Part shown: positions 1-11,581 of the stretch, piece after piece
Position numbering within the stretch: position 1 is the stretch's first letter
How the letters are laid out: each line of letters opens with the position of its first letter
Origin: Thelonectria olida
Lineage: Eukaryota; Ascomycota; Sordariomycetes; Hypocreales; Nectriaceae
Assembly (NCBI GenBank): GCA_020736575.1
Contig: JAGPYM010000004.1
Coordinates: forward strand, 2,356,001-2,420,000
Reading direction: 5' to 3'
Length of the DNA stretch: 64,000 nt
Program-made: the position numbers and the translations under genes
Notes under the pieces: model-generated
Seen by the model: only the letters and a program-made list of their open reading frames with translations
Database searches by the model: none
What the model was told of the DNA's origin: nothing

Positions 1-541
1 AATCTGTTGCTGGAAAGTGGCAATTTCCTCAAAGCTCTGTCGCGAGTTGATGGAGTAGACTAGTAGGAAACCCTCGCCGGTTCGCATGTACTGCTCTCGC
101 ATGGCGCTGTACTCCTCCTGGCCGGCGGTATCGAGAACATCGAGAAGGGCGACTTCATCGTCGATAACACACTGCTTTCGGTACGAATCTGTCCAACGAA
201 TGACATGCATGAGTACGGTTGCCAAAGCTTGGACGCGGTTGGGGGCGGTTCAGGGGAGGCACGACATACCTTCAATTGTGGGATCATACTCGTCGACAAA
301 GTGGCTCTGGATCAACTGAATAGTCAAGCATGATTTACCAACACCACCACCGCCAACAACGACGAGCTTGTACTCTCGCAAAAACTGTTGGAAGGTCGAG
401 TCAGCGACCGGGAAACAATGAATAGCCCAACAAGACAAAGAAAAGGTAACAGGGGCGCAAAAAAGGAAGCCGTGGAAGCGTCGGTCGATTGTCGAAGCAA
501 ACAGGCGTCTCGCAGAAGCGTACCTTTGTGGACGCAGCCAT
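1..541 (-). CDS. ras1: Ras1 small GTPase (partial, 3' end outside window)
   Basis: Membrane-anchored Ras-family switch that passes growth and nutrient signals to adenylate cyclase and MAPK modules. Exons on the minus strand are 541-524, 384-270 and 188 to beyond base 1. The introns are 523-385 and 269-189, both GT..AG. Exon 1 encodes only six residues (MAASTK) and joins [12 protein letters not shown]. Visible motifs are the P-loop GGGGVGKS, the effector/switch I region DPTIED completed across the second intron, and switch [16 protein letters not shown]. The [14 protein letters not shown] opening is that of the fungal Ras1 class; Ras2-class proteins open with TLYKLVVLGDGG. The C-terminal CAAX box lies outside the window. 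The start at 541 is chosen because the splice to exon 2 is in frame and gives the short N-terminus expected of Ras. The upstream sense strand is strongly pyrimidine-rich. Confidence 0.95.
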
Positions 542-599
542 TGTGTCTGATTGGAATTGAAGCAGCTCTGATGGCCAGCTCCTCTTGGGGGGTTGAGGG

Positions 600-1070
600 T
601 GAAAATTGACTCGCGCAGGGGTGCTGGTCGTGGCAGAAGCGTCGGATTCGAAGGCGGGTGACGAGAAGCAGAAGTGAAGTCTATTCAGGTGTACAGTCAC
701 AGATCGATGAGAGGGAAAATGAGAGAAGAGAGGACGAGAAAAGGCTTCGTCTGGAAGATGGGACAAAGAGAGGAAATGTTCCGCGTGGTCTGTCAAGGAG
801 AGGGAGAGAAAGAGAATGGGTGGATGGGATGGGATGGATTGCAAATGGGCCCAAAGGGTCAAAAAGGTCAAAGCAGAAAAGAGCAAGAGCAAAGGGAAAG
901 AGAAGGGGAAGATGCTAGGGAAGAAAGTAGGGGGGGCGTGTAGGGGGTGTGGATCGATTGAGGGGGGCAAGGAAGAAGAGAGGACGAGGAAGGAAGAGGT
1001 CGAGAAGAGAGAGAGGAATGGGGAGAGACGGAGGGTGTGGGTGGGTTGGGCCAGGAGGGTGTGCACTGGG
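600..1070 (-). promoter_or_regulatory. Pyrimidine-rich ras1 leader/promoter tract
   Basis: The plus strand is mostly purine for about 470 bases (runs such as GGAAGAAGAGAGGACGAGG), so the ras1-sense strand is a long CT tract lying just upstream of the ras1 start at 541. CT-rich tracts near transcription starts are common in filamentous fungi. Start site and transcript extent cannot be read from sequence alone. Confidence 0.45.
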
Positions 1071-1443
1071 AGAACAGTGGATATGGACAGTGGTTGGTTT
1101 GCCCACTAACAGGGCAAGGACAACTTTTTTTGGCCCCCTTATTAAGAGCAGGAGGAGGCTGGCAGTGACGATGGAGAGAGAAGGGAGCAGCGATTCATCA
1201 ACAAGTGGTGCATTTGAGCGAGGTTCGGCGTTGTATTTCCAGAGTAACTGCTGCTGTTGCACGAAGTACTTTGTGAAATGCTGGAGAAGGAAAGAGTGCG
1301 TGCATGTTCCCCCCTTCCATTCATTCAAACCAATCAATCCCAGTCCCTGTCGATTCAGGCCAGTAACTTGTACCTACATATCAGGTTTTTACTCGTGCAG
1401 CAAACAGCGGGAGCAATCGGATGTGGAGAATTTTTAAGACGAC

Positions 1444-1470
1444 GAAGGAGAAGGAGAAGGAGAAGGAGAA
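1444..1470. repeat. (GAAGGA)4 microsatellite
   Basis: Four perfect hexamer copies (1444-1467) followed by a partial copy. It is in noncoding DNA between ras1 and the next gene. Confidence 0.9.
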
Positions 1471-1655
1471 AGTTCACGTCATGGTTCGCCGTCGAAAGAA
1501 CTCCAGAAGAGTCCTAGATACAAACTGCCAACGTTGTGTTCTGCCTCGACAGAATCAACGGGAGCCCATTTCGTCGACTCATTGGCCTGCCTTAACTACA
1601 GATGCGGCCTAGTCCTCGCCAAAGCAGAGCGCCAGTGAATGAATGTGAGCCAGCC

Positions 1656-1684
1656 GGGCGCTGATGGGCGCTGAGAGGCGCTCA
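1656..1684. repeat. Threefold GGCGCTGA-type short repeat
   Basis: GGGCGCTGA occurs at 1656-1664 and again at 1666-1674, followed by a diverged copy (GAGGCGCTCA). The spacing is about 10 bp. It is in noncoding DNA. Confidence 0.6.
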
Positions 1685-4600
1685 GGACAAGAACTGCCCG
1701 GACCCGAAAGGAGCTGGCCTGGGCTCTTTATGTGCAACTCCGTAATCCGTATGGATATCCCGTCCCGCCACTTGGGGAGCTGGGGCCATGGACGCTTGGG
1801 TTGGTCATTGGCTCGAGGCAAACCCGACTAACCTCCAGAGGCACAGTGTCGGGGGAGGAGGGCGATGGGATCGGAGGAGACATGGGCCCATGGGTGTTGA
1901 ATGGGCTCATGGAGCATGGCGAGAGTGAAGACTCTTGCATGAGAGCCATGTGAATGCAGGCAAAACTCGGGTGGGAAGAGAGGGCCTTCGACAGTAGAAG
2001 ACAACAAAAAATGACAGGAACAGTTCCCGTCATGATAACCCCTAGTTAGCTCCCCTTCCTCTCGCCAGTTCCTGGCTGAACAAGACCGGACAGAGGAAGC
2101 GATCCGACGGCGGGATTGGCCATGTCGTCGACGGCCGGTTCTAGCTCACCCGCCAAACGCTCACCTCGACGGCGATAGCTCTACTGACTAACTACTTCCC
2201 AAGTCGTGCCTGAAAGCAGTGCTTCCCCGGGTTGCACAAGGCTCCAACTCGCCAGGCCTCATTTCAAGCCGCTTATATCCAAGCATCCACACTTGGGTGA
2301 GGCGACATTCACGTTGGAACGCTCATGCCTCCCGCCGTCCCCCGTCCGTTCTCCAGTGGTGAGAGTTCCCATAACGGAGCGGCCCTCGTTGTGCGTTTGG
2401 TGGAGCATTTCAGTTGGGACTGGAAAGTTCCAGGTCCCGTTCTGCCAGCGGATGGACGGACTTTCGCCAGCCCAGCCGAGAAGACCTATTAGCCTCTGGG
2501 GGCGGCGGAGGGGGGTCCAGCACTAGGGGAGAATAGACCCTTTCCCAGCGATGAATGGCTACTGTGGGCTTTTCTTCCAGTGGCCATTGATGGATGATTG
2601 TGGCCAGCTGAGTGGACGGAGAGTCCCGTCGCCGTCCGCCTGCACTGGGCTGCCCAGGCCGGGGGTGATGCTCCCCCCCTTCCCTTGCGCCCTGCGAGAG
2701 CGATTGCTTGTGGGCAGTGGATCTTCATGGGGCCAGTTGATGATTGAAATGCTCCCTCCAGGGGAGAGAGAGGAGGGGGCGTGCAGTTGCAGCTCACCAG
2801 TGGACGGGCAGCGGTTCAAATCTGCAAGGGCAGCGGCTCACTGCGTCTGCCCTACCCAATCTCTTTGCTCCCAGAGAGATGCATGTGCTTTCTTCGTACT
2901 GCTGTGCTACCCCAGAACGCTGTCTAATCACAGGCCCCCAAACCCAACCTCCTTTGCCCTGTAGTTCCATTGCTTCGTCAGGTATCCGTAGATACGTACG
3001 GGATGTTGCCTTCTGAGTAACCTTGCGGTAGCCCGCGCCCGTATCCGCTTAATTCTAGTAGTGCAAAGGAAGGCGAAGAAGGATGCCATGTCCATTTCTT
3101 TGGGTACTTTATCAATTCTTGGCTGGCGTTCCCGAGAGGGGGTTGGGTCGAGAGAGAGAAAGGCGTGGACAAATAGGGGGAGGAGCGTGGAGATGGGAGT
3201 TCGGGACATGGTCTGGCATGTTCTGCAAGGGTCCAAAAAATGGAAGTCGCCTTGACTGGTGATTACACCGAGGAAGCAATACAAATTGCAAGGCACTGGT
3301 ACAGCGACGGCGACTCATTCGGGCTCCGGGGATTGCTGCTGCTGTTGTTGATGGCGGCGGACCCTGGACCGGCATCGACAAGTAAAACCACCCGGACTGT
3401 TCGTTGGTAACCCTGCTAACGGCTTGCGACCAAGAGTGTGGGATTGGGCTTTGGGATGTGGACGCTGTGTTGGATGTGGATTGGATGTGATGTTGCGGAA
3501 CGCGGCCGAAGAGAGCAAGCCGACGACGCCAATGCACTTCATTCTTGATGATTGCTCCGATGGGATCTTCGATGCTCATGACATGATGGGCCTGTTAATT
3601 GCTAACTAGTTAATTAAGTAGCATCTGTGCTTCTCATACGGGCCGATACAAAGACCAAAGAGCGCTGTACTTTGGAAATGAGGTTTCCCTGCTGTTCACA
3701 CCAACCTTTTACCCATCATGATCCATTCACATCCCCAGCCAGACATTCTTTCCCTTCCAGGGGGGCGACTTGGTGGTGTTTGACCGTTGAACCTTAGTCG
3801 CAGCAATCCCCTTGAAAAACTGCCGCCACCAACTCATGCGGCGCAAGGGGTCGCATCCAACCCTCCGCAGTCCACAACCACCACCACCAGCAGCCTTCAA
3901 GGCCTCGAGGCAAACGGAACCATCGTGGCCATTGGACTTCCTAGTACAAGCCGCGCGTGTGTCACATCTCCCCTCCTTTCTCGGCAGTCCTGTTCTTGCC
4001 CTGTCGAAAGGGACGATGAGGTTGCATGTGTCAGTCATTCAACTTGGTTGAGGGAGCTATCAATACAGTACTATCAATTGTCTAGTTCATGTCTTGGTGT
4101 CTCTTTGTGTCATCCATCTCTCTCTCCCTTCCCCCTTCGTTGCCGTAGTAAATATCAGTAATTATCAACTTCTTTCTTATTCGTACACTTCAGCTTCCCA
4201 CGTCCATGCACCCGGGCCTGGGGAACAATATGGAGCACGACAGGCCCGCGTCGCTTGATGTGACCATGAGCAAATCCAGTAGGTGAGGAGGAGTCACCTA
4301 GTCGAGGCCAGGCCCAGGGTCTCTTGTTGGGCCGAACGGTCGCCTTCTCGCTAAAAGACACCCATGGACAGACAGACAGGACGGGGGTTCCTTTCGCAGG
4401 TTCAGATAACGTCTTGGTTGTTGCGAGGTAACCAAATGGCGCCGTATCAATGGTATGTATCAATGTGTGATTGCAGCTATCAACTCTGGATAACACACGA
4501 GATATATGACTATCGCCAGTATCAAGACTGCCTCATCACATCTTGATTGCATTACGTTAGGAGAAAGAAAGAAGATGCAAGCGTTAGTGTCAAGCGGGAT

Positions 4601-6563
4601 GCTGTCACTATCTCACTAATATCGTCTAAACAAGCGCGGCTACACCCAGGAGGGGAGGTCTCAAGAGCTGCAAGCTCAAGGCGCAGCCCCCAGATGCCAG
4701 AAGTCGGTCCCCCAGACGTCACAAGAACCCGGAAAGCCCATCTCGTCTCAGATCCGACCAAGAAAGTAACCCTGTCGACTCGCTTTTCGTGCAAGAAAAA
4801 GTCTCGCCGCAACACTCGCATCGTCATCTCGACATCTCCATCCGCCTACAGCAGATAATTAACCCTCCGCACGACTGAGGGACAGGCGGCCAATCCTACG
4901 TCCTCTCGGGGAGCTTTGCCCCCTGTCAAAGCAGCATGCACGCCGCGGCACACCACCCCACGTCTCCACGGCGGCAGCACCATGCACTTGCAGTGTGCAG
5001 GGAGGGGAGGGGATGGAGTGGGTGGGCTCCCACTTTGCCTGTTGGTCTTTGTTGCTCAGCTTTGGCGCCGATACCGACGACGACAACGACGTCCGGAGCC
5101 GAAAGACGTTGAGGGGATGACGAGATGCATAAGCACCTGCGTAGTGTTATCAAAATATCAGCGCGTAAGTGGGCGCGAAAAATGATGTGATGGCCCTCAT
5201 CTCGTCTCAACACCAAAAGGACATCACGCCCTCGGCTGAATTACCGAAGCTCATTGGCTGCTTCAGGTCCCATATCACAGTGACCAGCACAGTATCCGAG
5301 CGTCTAACAACCGACCTAGTCCACCTAGCTATGCTAGACTTCCATCCCTAAGGTTCCTATTGAGACTTGACTTGGCTTTGACCTCTTTCATTGTTCAAGA
5401 CTCAAGACCCTGCAAGGGATTTTCGTACCTCCCTCGGAACAATGTAAGTCAATGACATCAAGGGATTCACCCTCCCTCCATTCATCACCTCATCACCCCC
5501 TCTGGTAGTCGAGACCAATCATCCGTCGAGGCTGGGAAAAGGAATGCCGACGAGGAATGCAACTCACAGCCACACCAACCAATGCGTACAAAGGTGAACA
5601 AACTATTACTCAACATTGCATTCAAAGAACGGTATGGATAGAGAGGGCAAGCTTCTTGGCAGCACGGACAGAACTTAGCTTGCCAACGTAGGCTGTTTGA
5701 CCAGATCCCCGGACTGTCAGGACAAACTCAAGGCAAGGACCACGAGTCAAAATACGACGCGCTGTTTCACACACAAGGAAGAGGAAGGTGAAATACTAGC
5801 CCTGTACGGATACATGGATCAGTACATATTAGATGTTTCGGCTAGGACTCGGCAGCCTTCATCCGACTTATATCAGGCATCTTTTGTGCTTCACGACAAT
5901 TGCTTTCCAGCCCGGAGCCTTCTCAGCCGGAGCAGTGCTCTCGATGAGTGAATGACAAGGACGGAAAATAGAGCCATGTCATAGTTAGATTCTTCCGCAG
6001 ATTGCACATCGGAGCTTGGACAATGGCTAACGCCACTCGCCCATCCCGCCTCCAAGCTAAACACTCAATCTCAATCTCCCAGGTCCAGATCCCGGGAAAG
6101 GCATCTCGACAGACTCCTTCCTCCCTTCTTATCAGCTTCGATGATGCTGAAAATGACCATTCCCGCATGTCAAACGATGGGTGGCGCCGAACCTTGACGG
6201 GTCACCCCGTTGACAACTCGAACTCGACGCCTTCCAGCCCCGTGTCCGTGGTGCTGAGAGGGGAAGCGCTCCCTGGCGTGACGAAACTTGGAGATGCACG
6301 TGGGAAGAAGGCCGAGATGCAGGCGAATACAGCTTCTGGGTAGTTGCAAATGGAATGTAGCAAAGGGCGTATTCAGATTGGTGCAAAGCCGGACGAAGAC
6401 AAGGGCGCCACGGTGCGGTGGACGCGTCTAGAACCGCCTACCGACCGAGTTAGAGGTTGGAGGAACCGTACACGAATATCCGGATAGCTTCAGCTAAGAT
6501 GAAGCCCAGGTCTTCGACTGCTTCCTTCTCGCCGGTGCATATATGTATCGAAAATGCAGTATA

Positions 6564-6791
6564 TCATCGGTTGGCGGCGATGCGGCGTTTGGTAGCATCG
6601 AGGCTTGAAAGTGTTTGGACGATGTTACGGTAACCACACACGCGGCAAGGAAGCAACTCTCCGTGCTTCCGGGTTGAGGAAGTCAAGTGCTTATCACGAG
6701 CCTCATGCCATGCTTCAAGCAGTATACGAAGCGCTTCTGGTTTCGTCGCAGCTTCAGCTGTCCTCTGCTTCTGTGCATAGGTATTCGTCAT
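6564..6791 (-). CDS. Small ORF of unknown status (75 aa)
   Basis: An uninterrupted ATG-to-TGA frame of 76 codons lies in a gene-free tract. The predicted product is rich in Ala, Glu, Lys and Arg with a helix-like N-terminal half and a CRVCGYRN segment containing one CxxC pair. I do not recognise a family. It has a less skewed composition than the other frames of this gap, which is the only reason to list it. It could equally be a chance frame or an exon of an unrecognised gene. Confidence 0.15.
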   Translation of the reverse strand: MTNTYAQKQRTAEAATKPEALRILLEAWHEARDKHLTSSTRKHGELLPCRVCGYRNIVQTLSSLDATKRRIAANR

Positions 6792-7981
6792 GTAGTCTAC
6801 TATCTCACATCTCCAACATCACTCACCCTACACTCACCCATCCTCATCCGCCTTCTAGAACGAAATGGCCTTCTCTTGGGGTCCATGCGTCGTCTCCACC
6901 CTTAAACCACGTCCCACAAATTTGGCATCTCTCTGTCCCTTAGCCTAGCAGCTCACCTGACGGGCGCGGACCTCGACTCTCTCAACACCCCCTCCCCCCA
7001 GGCCCCAAGACAAGCACCGACCGGACCCCCCCCTTTTCCGGCAGATTACATTTGAGCCTTAGCTCATCCTCTTCGTCAAGGCTATCATCTTCGTTCTCTC
7101 GCCGTCTGCTAACGAGTCACTACGAAGCACGTATAGCTCTCATCCGATAGTGATTCGCCTTGCCGCGCGAGAGAGGGGGGGTCGCCGGCGTTAACTCAGA
7201 CACAAAACGCTCTTCAACGAGAGAGGGACCGTATCTGCAAGTCCTTTTGCTTTTTGAACCTGTACTCCGTAGGAAAAGTAACGAATCATCTTCACCCGGC
7301 GTCATCGCCAACCTGCGATCTGCACTGCAAGTAAGGCCCGCGGCTCGCTGGTATCGTACGATGAAGATGAGCCGTCTGCCGAAATGCCCTCTTCCTCTCG
7401 ACAATGCCCTTCTAGTGTTTCCCGGCCGCCTCGCGTTTCGGGAAATGAGGGCTTAGGCCTTCCGTCCTTTGGCCCAAAAGGTCGCCAAGGAAGACGGCCG
7501 GCCGGTGGTGGTATCGTCCAGCAGATCAGCGCGTCACGTCAGCGTTTCGCGACCGGGTTGATCCTTTGAGACAATCCTCGCAAGCTTTGTTCGCCGGCTT
7601 TGCCCCGGACGTTACGTACGGAGAACCGAACTTCGAAAAAGGTCACCGCACGTTGCTTCTGCGGTCGGGTTACTATCACGGTAGGCTAGTGGTTAGCGAG
7701 TCCCTCGTGTAACTGGGGGCTCACACGAAGAAGCAAAGACAAAGTGATCTAATAACTACTGTATATACTGCTGGCAAAGCGCGTTTCAAGTACGCCCTCT
7801 TATCCAATCGCCATGCCGTAGCTTGTCTAAGATTCTATGTTCCTGGTTCGAGAGTAACCACGTGCTGCTGATAGAGCAGCGTAATGGGCAAATCCTAATC
7901 AGACTCGGTGACCGTTTCAGTATCGTGAGGAAAAGCCCGTCAACAACTACCTCTCGGTATCCTTGACATGTTTTTCCCGCA

Positions 7982-9367
7982 TTAAACTGCTTCAACCTCC
8001 TTGCCGGTTTTCTCGTCGTCCTCGCCCTCTTTCGAGACCCTAAGACCCTGGACGCCCTTCTCTACTTCAGCTACGAGACTTTCGAGGTAGTCGTGGTCCC
8101 TGCAACCATGTCAGTATATCTCTATGATTGGTAAACTACTCCCCCACGTACTTTCCAACAAGTGTAACCGTGTTGCGGCCCTTGCCCCAACGAGGGTAGC
8201 TGCCAACCTTTACGCCGCGAGGTTCAACTTTGGCAGCGAGCTCGGTGAGGAATGCAGCAACGCCACTCTCTGGGAGAGGGGTCGAGATCAGAATTCTGTG
8301 CGTGCCCTTACCCTCTGGATCCGCGAGTCGTGGCATCAAGATGGGTGTCAGTCCATCGAGGAGCTTTGTGACTGTTTCATCGACTGTCAATGTTTTGCTC
8401 GGGCGTCATTGAGGGAGCCGGGCTTACAGAGTCTGGGGATTCCAGGCAGGATGTGGACATTTCCGTTCACGACGGAGATGGGAACCCACATGTCTTCGTG
8501 GGGGAAGAGAGCTTGCGACTTCAGGTCCCGAGTCTCGTCTATCGGAAGCTGCGCCATACGCAGCTTAGCCGTCAGAGCTGGGGAGGGGACGTCCCAGTCG
8601 AACTTGGGGGCGCCTGGGTGAACCTTGGACAGTCTTTTCATCTTGTCATATGTCTCCTCGTGCAGTACCAGCGGAAGATCGAAAGCCTTTGCAATGGATT
8701 GGTAAGTAATATCATCGTGTCTGAACCATCAGTTATTGCTTGGGATGTTGTCCGAAGGTCGACTTACGTGGGACCAATACCACCACTTGTAACAGTTAGT
8801 TGCGTAGTCGGTCGAAAAAGGTTTCGGAGGGTCTGATACTCACCTCGTCACAACAAAGTCGTAACGGCCACTCATCCTGCGCACAGCCTCGACGATTTCG
8901 CTTTCGTCATCTTCGATGACTTCAATTCGTTTCAGGTTCTACCATGATACGTCAGTTGCCAGTTTGCCAGTGTCTTTATGTTGTGATATCAGTGGACCTA
9001 CGATTCCCAGTGAGAAGCACCACTTCGCAACATATGCCGAGTTTGTCTGGACTCAAGATCAATACCGTCCTAGCTGTGAGGTACACGGAGGCGGGGCCCG
9101 AGGCCAAGCTGTACTCACATCAACAGTCTATTCCAGTTTGTCAGCCTCGTATACTCCAACGACCCAATCACCTTCTACATGAGGTAGGGATATAGTACCG
9201 ACCTTTCCGCCCAATACCTCATCACCAATGATCAAGCACGCGGCACTGTGGATCGTGCGCGCATTGCGCTCAGCTGGTGTAACCATCCTTGCCAGAGTGA
9301 ACCGCCGCGACGATGCTGCAGCGGGAGCCGAGAGATGTTTGGTGATTTGGGATAGACGGGAGAACAT
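7982..9367 (-). CDS. MoCF/CinA-type molybdopterin-binding domain protein
   Basis: 324-residue protein of the MoCF_biosynth (MoaB/MogA/CinA-like) fold, related to the N-terminal domain of FAD synthase FLAD1. The biochemical role of the stand-alone fungal form is not settled. Eight exons on the minus strand: 9367-9203, 9127-9119 (9 nt), 9046-9002, 8938-8844, 8785-8768 (18 nt), 8720-8428, 8383-8152 and 8099-7982. All junctions keep one frame and total 975 nt. Motifs are CLIIGDEVLGGK, the substrate-site TVDTNSAY assembled across three exons, VVTSGGIGPTHDD assembled across three exons, and LPGIPRLF. The first 27 residues are basic and rich in Ser, Ala and Arg, like a mitochondrial presequence; a second Met at residue 28 could start a cytosolic form. 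The C-terminus is acidic and lysine-rich. It is divergent from GMF across a 364-bp gap. Confidence 0.88.
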
Positions 9368-9731
9368 GGACGGCTACAAATAAAAGAAAGAGAAGTTGAA
9401 GGGGAAGAAGCCGAAAATGCCGCGATAACTCCGTGAGGCACTTATAAGCCCAAAGAAAGTGGTTTGATGTCGTCTCTTTTCTGTGCCCCGAGCTGCAAAG
9501 CACTGATGAACTGGAGCAGAAACGGATGACGTTGGCTCTTGTGAGCGATGGCGGCAGCGGAGGTGGGGTTTTCCCATTTGGCGGGGGGCTGGCCGCCAGC
9601 GGCTGCCGACCTCCATCCAACCCGATTAACCTGACATTACTTACGTCTTTGGTGATAGCTTCACATCGAGCTACCGTCCCAATTATCGCCTCGCCCATCC
9701 TCTCAGATCTACCCCCCTACGACCGCCAAAC
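9368..9731. promoter_or_regulatory. Shared divergent promoter region, MoCF gene / GMF gene
   Basis: 364 bp separate the two opposing start codons. The region must carry both promoters. I see no clear TATA box. Confidence 0.5.
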
Positions 9732-10410
9732 ATGGTAATGGCAACAGCCACACATACGCTACGCCGTCCCTTGGCGAATGCAGCTCCCCCTCGCTGACCT
9801 GCCGTTGCGTGTAGGCCTCCGAATCCAGACTGTACAACTTCTCGGGCGAGTCCAAGGACCACCTCCGCAAGTTTCGCCTCACCACGTCCCGAGCAAAGGG
9901 CCCTCAGGCCGTTATATGTAGGTGCCTTCTCCTCGCTTTCCCCGTTCCCACCGTCATTCGCTACAGTTTCACTGCTGATACCACTCGTTCGCACCATGTA
10001 GACATGATCGACAAACACACCCATGAGATCCGCCAAGACGAAGACAAGACCGTATACACCTCCCTCGACGAAATCGCCGAAGACCTTCCCGACCACGCCC
10101 CGCGATTCGTCCTCCTAAGCTACCCTACCACCAAGGTACGTTTCGAACAAATAAATGACAACGAGAAATCACAGTTTCACCTTCGCCACCGCACCGCCGT
10201 ACTGACGGAGACAACTTGCAGGCTGACGGAAGACTCTCTGTGCCGTATGTGCTCCTATACTATCTTCCTATTACGTGCAATGCCGAGGTGCGAATGCTCT
10301 ATGCCGGCGCCAAAGAGCTGATGCGCAACACGAGTGAGGTCAATCGTGTGATTGACCTGGAGTCGGCCGATGATCTGGAAGAGATTCCCGAGAAACTCGC
10401 ATCTGAGTAG
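9732..10410 (+). CDS. gmf1: Glia maturation factor (ADF-H) family protein
   Basis: 142-residue single ADF-H domain protein. GMF proteins bind the Arp2/3 complex at actin branches and promote debranching. Exons are 9732-9734, 9815-9917, 10002-10135 and 10222-10410, all with GT..AG introns, total 429 nt. The first exon is just the ATG codon, then an 80-nt intron, then ASESRLYNFSGESK. The product has the family pattern LRKFRLTTSR, QAVIYMIDKHTHEI and VPYVLLYYLPITCN, and ends in an acidic tail. Length is typical of GMF (about 140 residues) and no second domain is present. The ATG-only exon was chosen because no ATG in frame precedes ASESRLYN within exon 2 and the splice gives the expected family N-terminus. 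The 3' end is convergent with NBP35, with 145 bp between stop codons. Confidence 0.93.
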
Positions 10411-10478
10411 CATATGCTCTCGGTTGGGTATCACATGAGAATACGAAGATATGTATGTATATACGTGGATGAGGGTGC

Positions 10479-10484
10479 AATAAA
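10479..10484 (+). terminator. Candidate polyadenylation signal of GMF gene
   Basis: A perfect AATAAA lies 69 nt after the GMF stop codon in an AT-rich stretch between the convergent GMF and NBP35 genes. Confidence 0.45.
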
Positions 10485-10555
10485 TTCGAATACAAAAGTA
10501 AAATCATAATCATCTATGTACATGTATATCTGTATATCCTAGAGCAGAATCTGCC

Positions 10556-11581
10556 TTATTCTGGCAAAATACTTTGGGTATCTAGTCCCAACTGCATCGC
10601 CACATTCTTCACGACTCCCTGGAACGCTATGCATGCTGGGCTGTCAGGGAAGCTGTCAAAGTAACTCTCTCCATAGTCGCATGCCATCCGGATCCGCGGG
10701 TCCAATGGTACTGACCCCAGGAACGGAATACCCATCTCCTTGGCCAATGCTCTACCACCACCTGTACTCGCCCGGAAGATCTCGCTGCTCTCCTTGCACT
10801 TGGGACACACGAAGCCGCTCATGTTCTCAGCGAGGCCCAGGATCTTAATGCCAGCTTTGCGACAAAAGTCAATCTCCTTGCGCACGTCCAATAGCGACAC
10901 CTCCTGCGGCGTAGTGACCATGACGGCGCCATCAATGCCGCTCTCCTTGAGGAATGAGTTGACACTCAAATGCTCGTCGCTCGTGCCTGGCGGGGTGTCA
11001 ACCAGCAGGAAATCCAAATCACCCCACTCGACATCCTTGAGGAATTGCTTAATCAGACCGTTCTTCTTGGGTCCGCGCCAGATAACGGCGTCGTCTCGGT
11101 TGGGCAGCAAGAACTGGATGCTCATGACGGAGAGATTGTCCATGACCCAGATTGGTGACCAACCGGTGCCACTGACGTGTACAGTCTCGTCCTCAACGCC
11201 CATCATCTTGGGAATGCTCGGGCCGCAGATATCTGTGTCCATGATGCCAACTGTATTGTCCGGGTTGGTTGCAAAGGCGTGCGCCAGGAGTGATGTAAAT
11301 GTACTTTTCCCCACGCCTCCCTTACCGCTCAGCACGAGGATCTTGTGCTGCACATTTTCGAGGCGCGCCGAGATGATGGGAATGTCTGGGTCCGGACCCT
11401 TCGGCGCAGAGGCGCAAATGGCCTGGTTCGGACACCCGGCGCATGAATCGGCCTGGCCGGCTTGTTGCGACTCGGGGCCGGGACAGTGCTGGGGTTCTGG
11501 GGCGACAAGCTGGGGCTTTTGCTTGATGGGGTTGGCAAAGACGTCCTCGACGGGCTCTGGCGCTTCGAGCGAGGGTGCCAT
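10556..11581 (-). CDS. NBP35: Cytosolic Fe-S cluster assembly scaffold Nbp35
   Basis: 341-residue P-loop ATPase of the Mrp/NBP35 family, which with Cfd1 builds 4Fe-4S clusters for cytosolic and nuclear proteins. A single exon. The N-terminal ferredoxin-like motif is CX13CX2CX5C (Cys33, 47, 50, 56). The deviant Walker A GKGGVGKS is at 86-93, Walker B VDTPPG at about 194-199, and the scaffold CPKC pair at 259-262. I chose the ATG at 11581 (MAPSLEAP) because it gives the family length. The frame stays open another 100 codons upstream to an ATG at 11881, but that stretch resembles a CT-rich leader more than protein. The 5' side faces LIA1 across 1.1 kb. Confidence 0.96.
   Translation of the reverse strand: MAPSLEAPEPVEDVFANPIKQKPQLVAPEPQHCPGPESQQAGQADSCAGCPNQAICASAPKGPDPDIPIISARLENVQHKILVLSGKGGVGKSTFTSLLAHAFATNPDNTVGIMDTDICGPSIPKMMGVEDETVHVSGTGWSPIWVMDNLSVMSIQFLLPNRDDAVIWRGPKKNGLIKQFLKDVEWGDLDFLLVDTPPGTSDEHLSVNSFLKESGIDGAVMVTTPQEVSLLDVRKEIDFCRKAGIKILGLAENMSGFVCPKCKESSEIFRASTGGGRALAKEMGIPFLGSVPLDPRIRMACDYGESYFDSFPDSPACIAFQGVVKNVAMQLGLDTQSILPE

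Larger units (their letters stand above)
542..7981. other. Gene-poor region 5' of ras1
   Basis: About 7.4 kb with no recognisable protein gene. Frames here are short, overlap one another and have low-complexity or composition-driven translations. The part next to ras1 (about 600-1070) is purine-rich on the plus strand, so the ras1 sense strand is CT-rich, as in many fungal promoters and leaders. It also holds a GAAGGA microsatellite (1444-1470) and a threefold GGCGCTGA motif (1656-1684). The best isolated small reading frame is 6564-6791 on the minus strand (75 codons), listed separately. I see no transposon remnant and no tRNA. The region may hold the ras1 promoter, its leader and unrecognised noncoding transcripts. 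Confidence 0.6.

Noticed and set aside
401..1066. 221-codon minus-strand frame upstream of ras1
   Set aside because: Composition is driven by the CT-rich tract (Ser, Leu, Phe, Pro, His runs), and it overlaps ras1 exon 1 and its intron. Better read as leader.
7680..7740. tRNA-like words (TAGTGGTTAGC) resembling a D arm
   Set aside because: No matching acceptor stem, anticodon arm or GGTTCRANYCC T arm at the right distance.
7830..7860. GGTTCGAG word resembling a Pol III B box
   Set aside because: The second half of the T arm is missing and no cloverleaf can be drawn around it.
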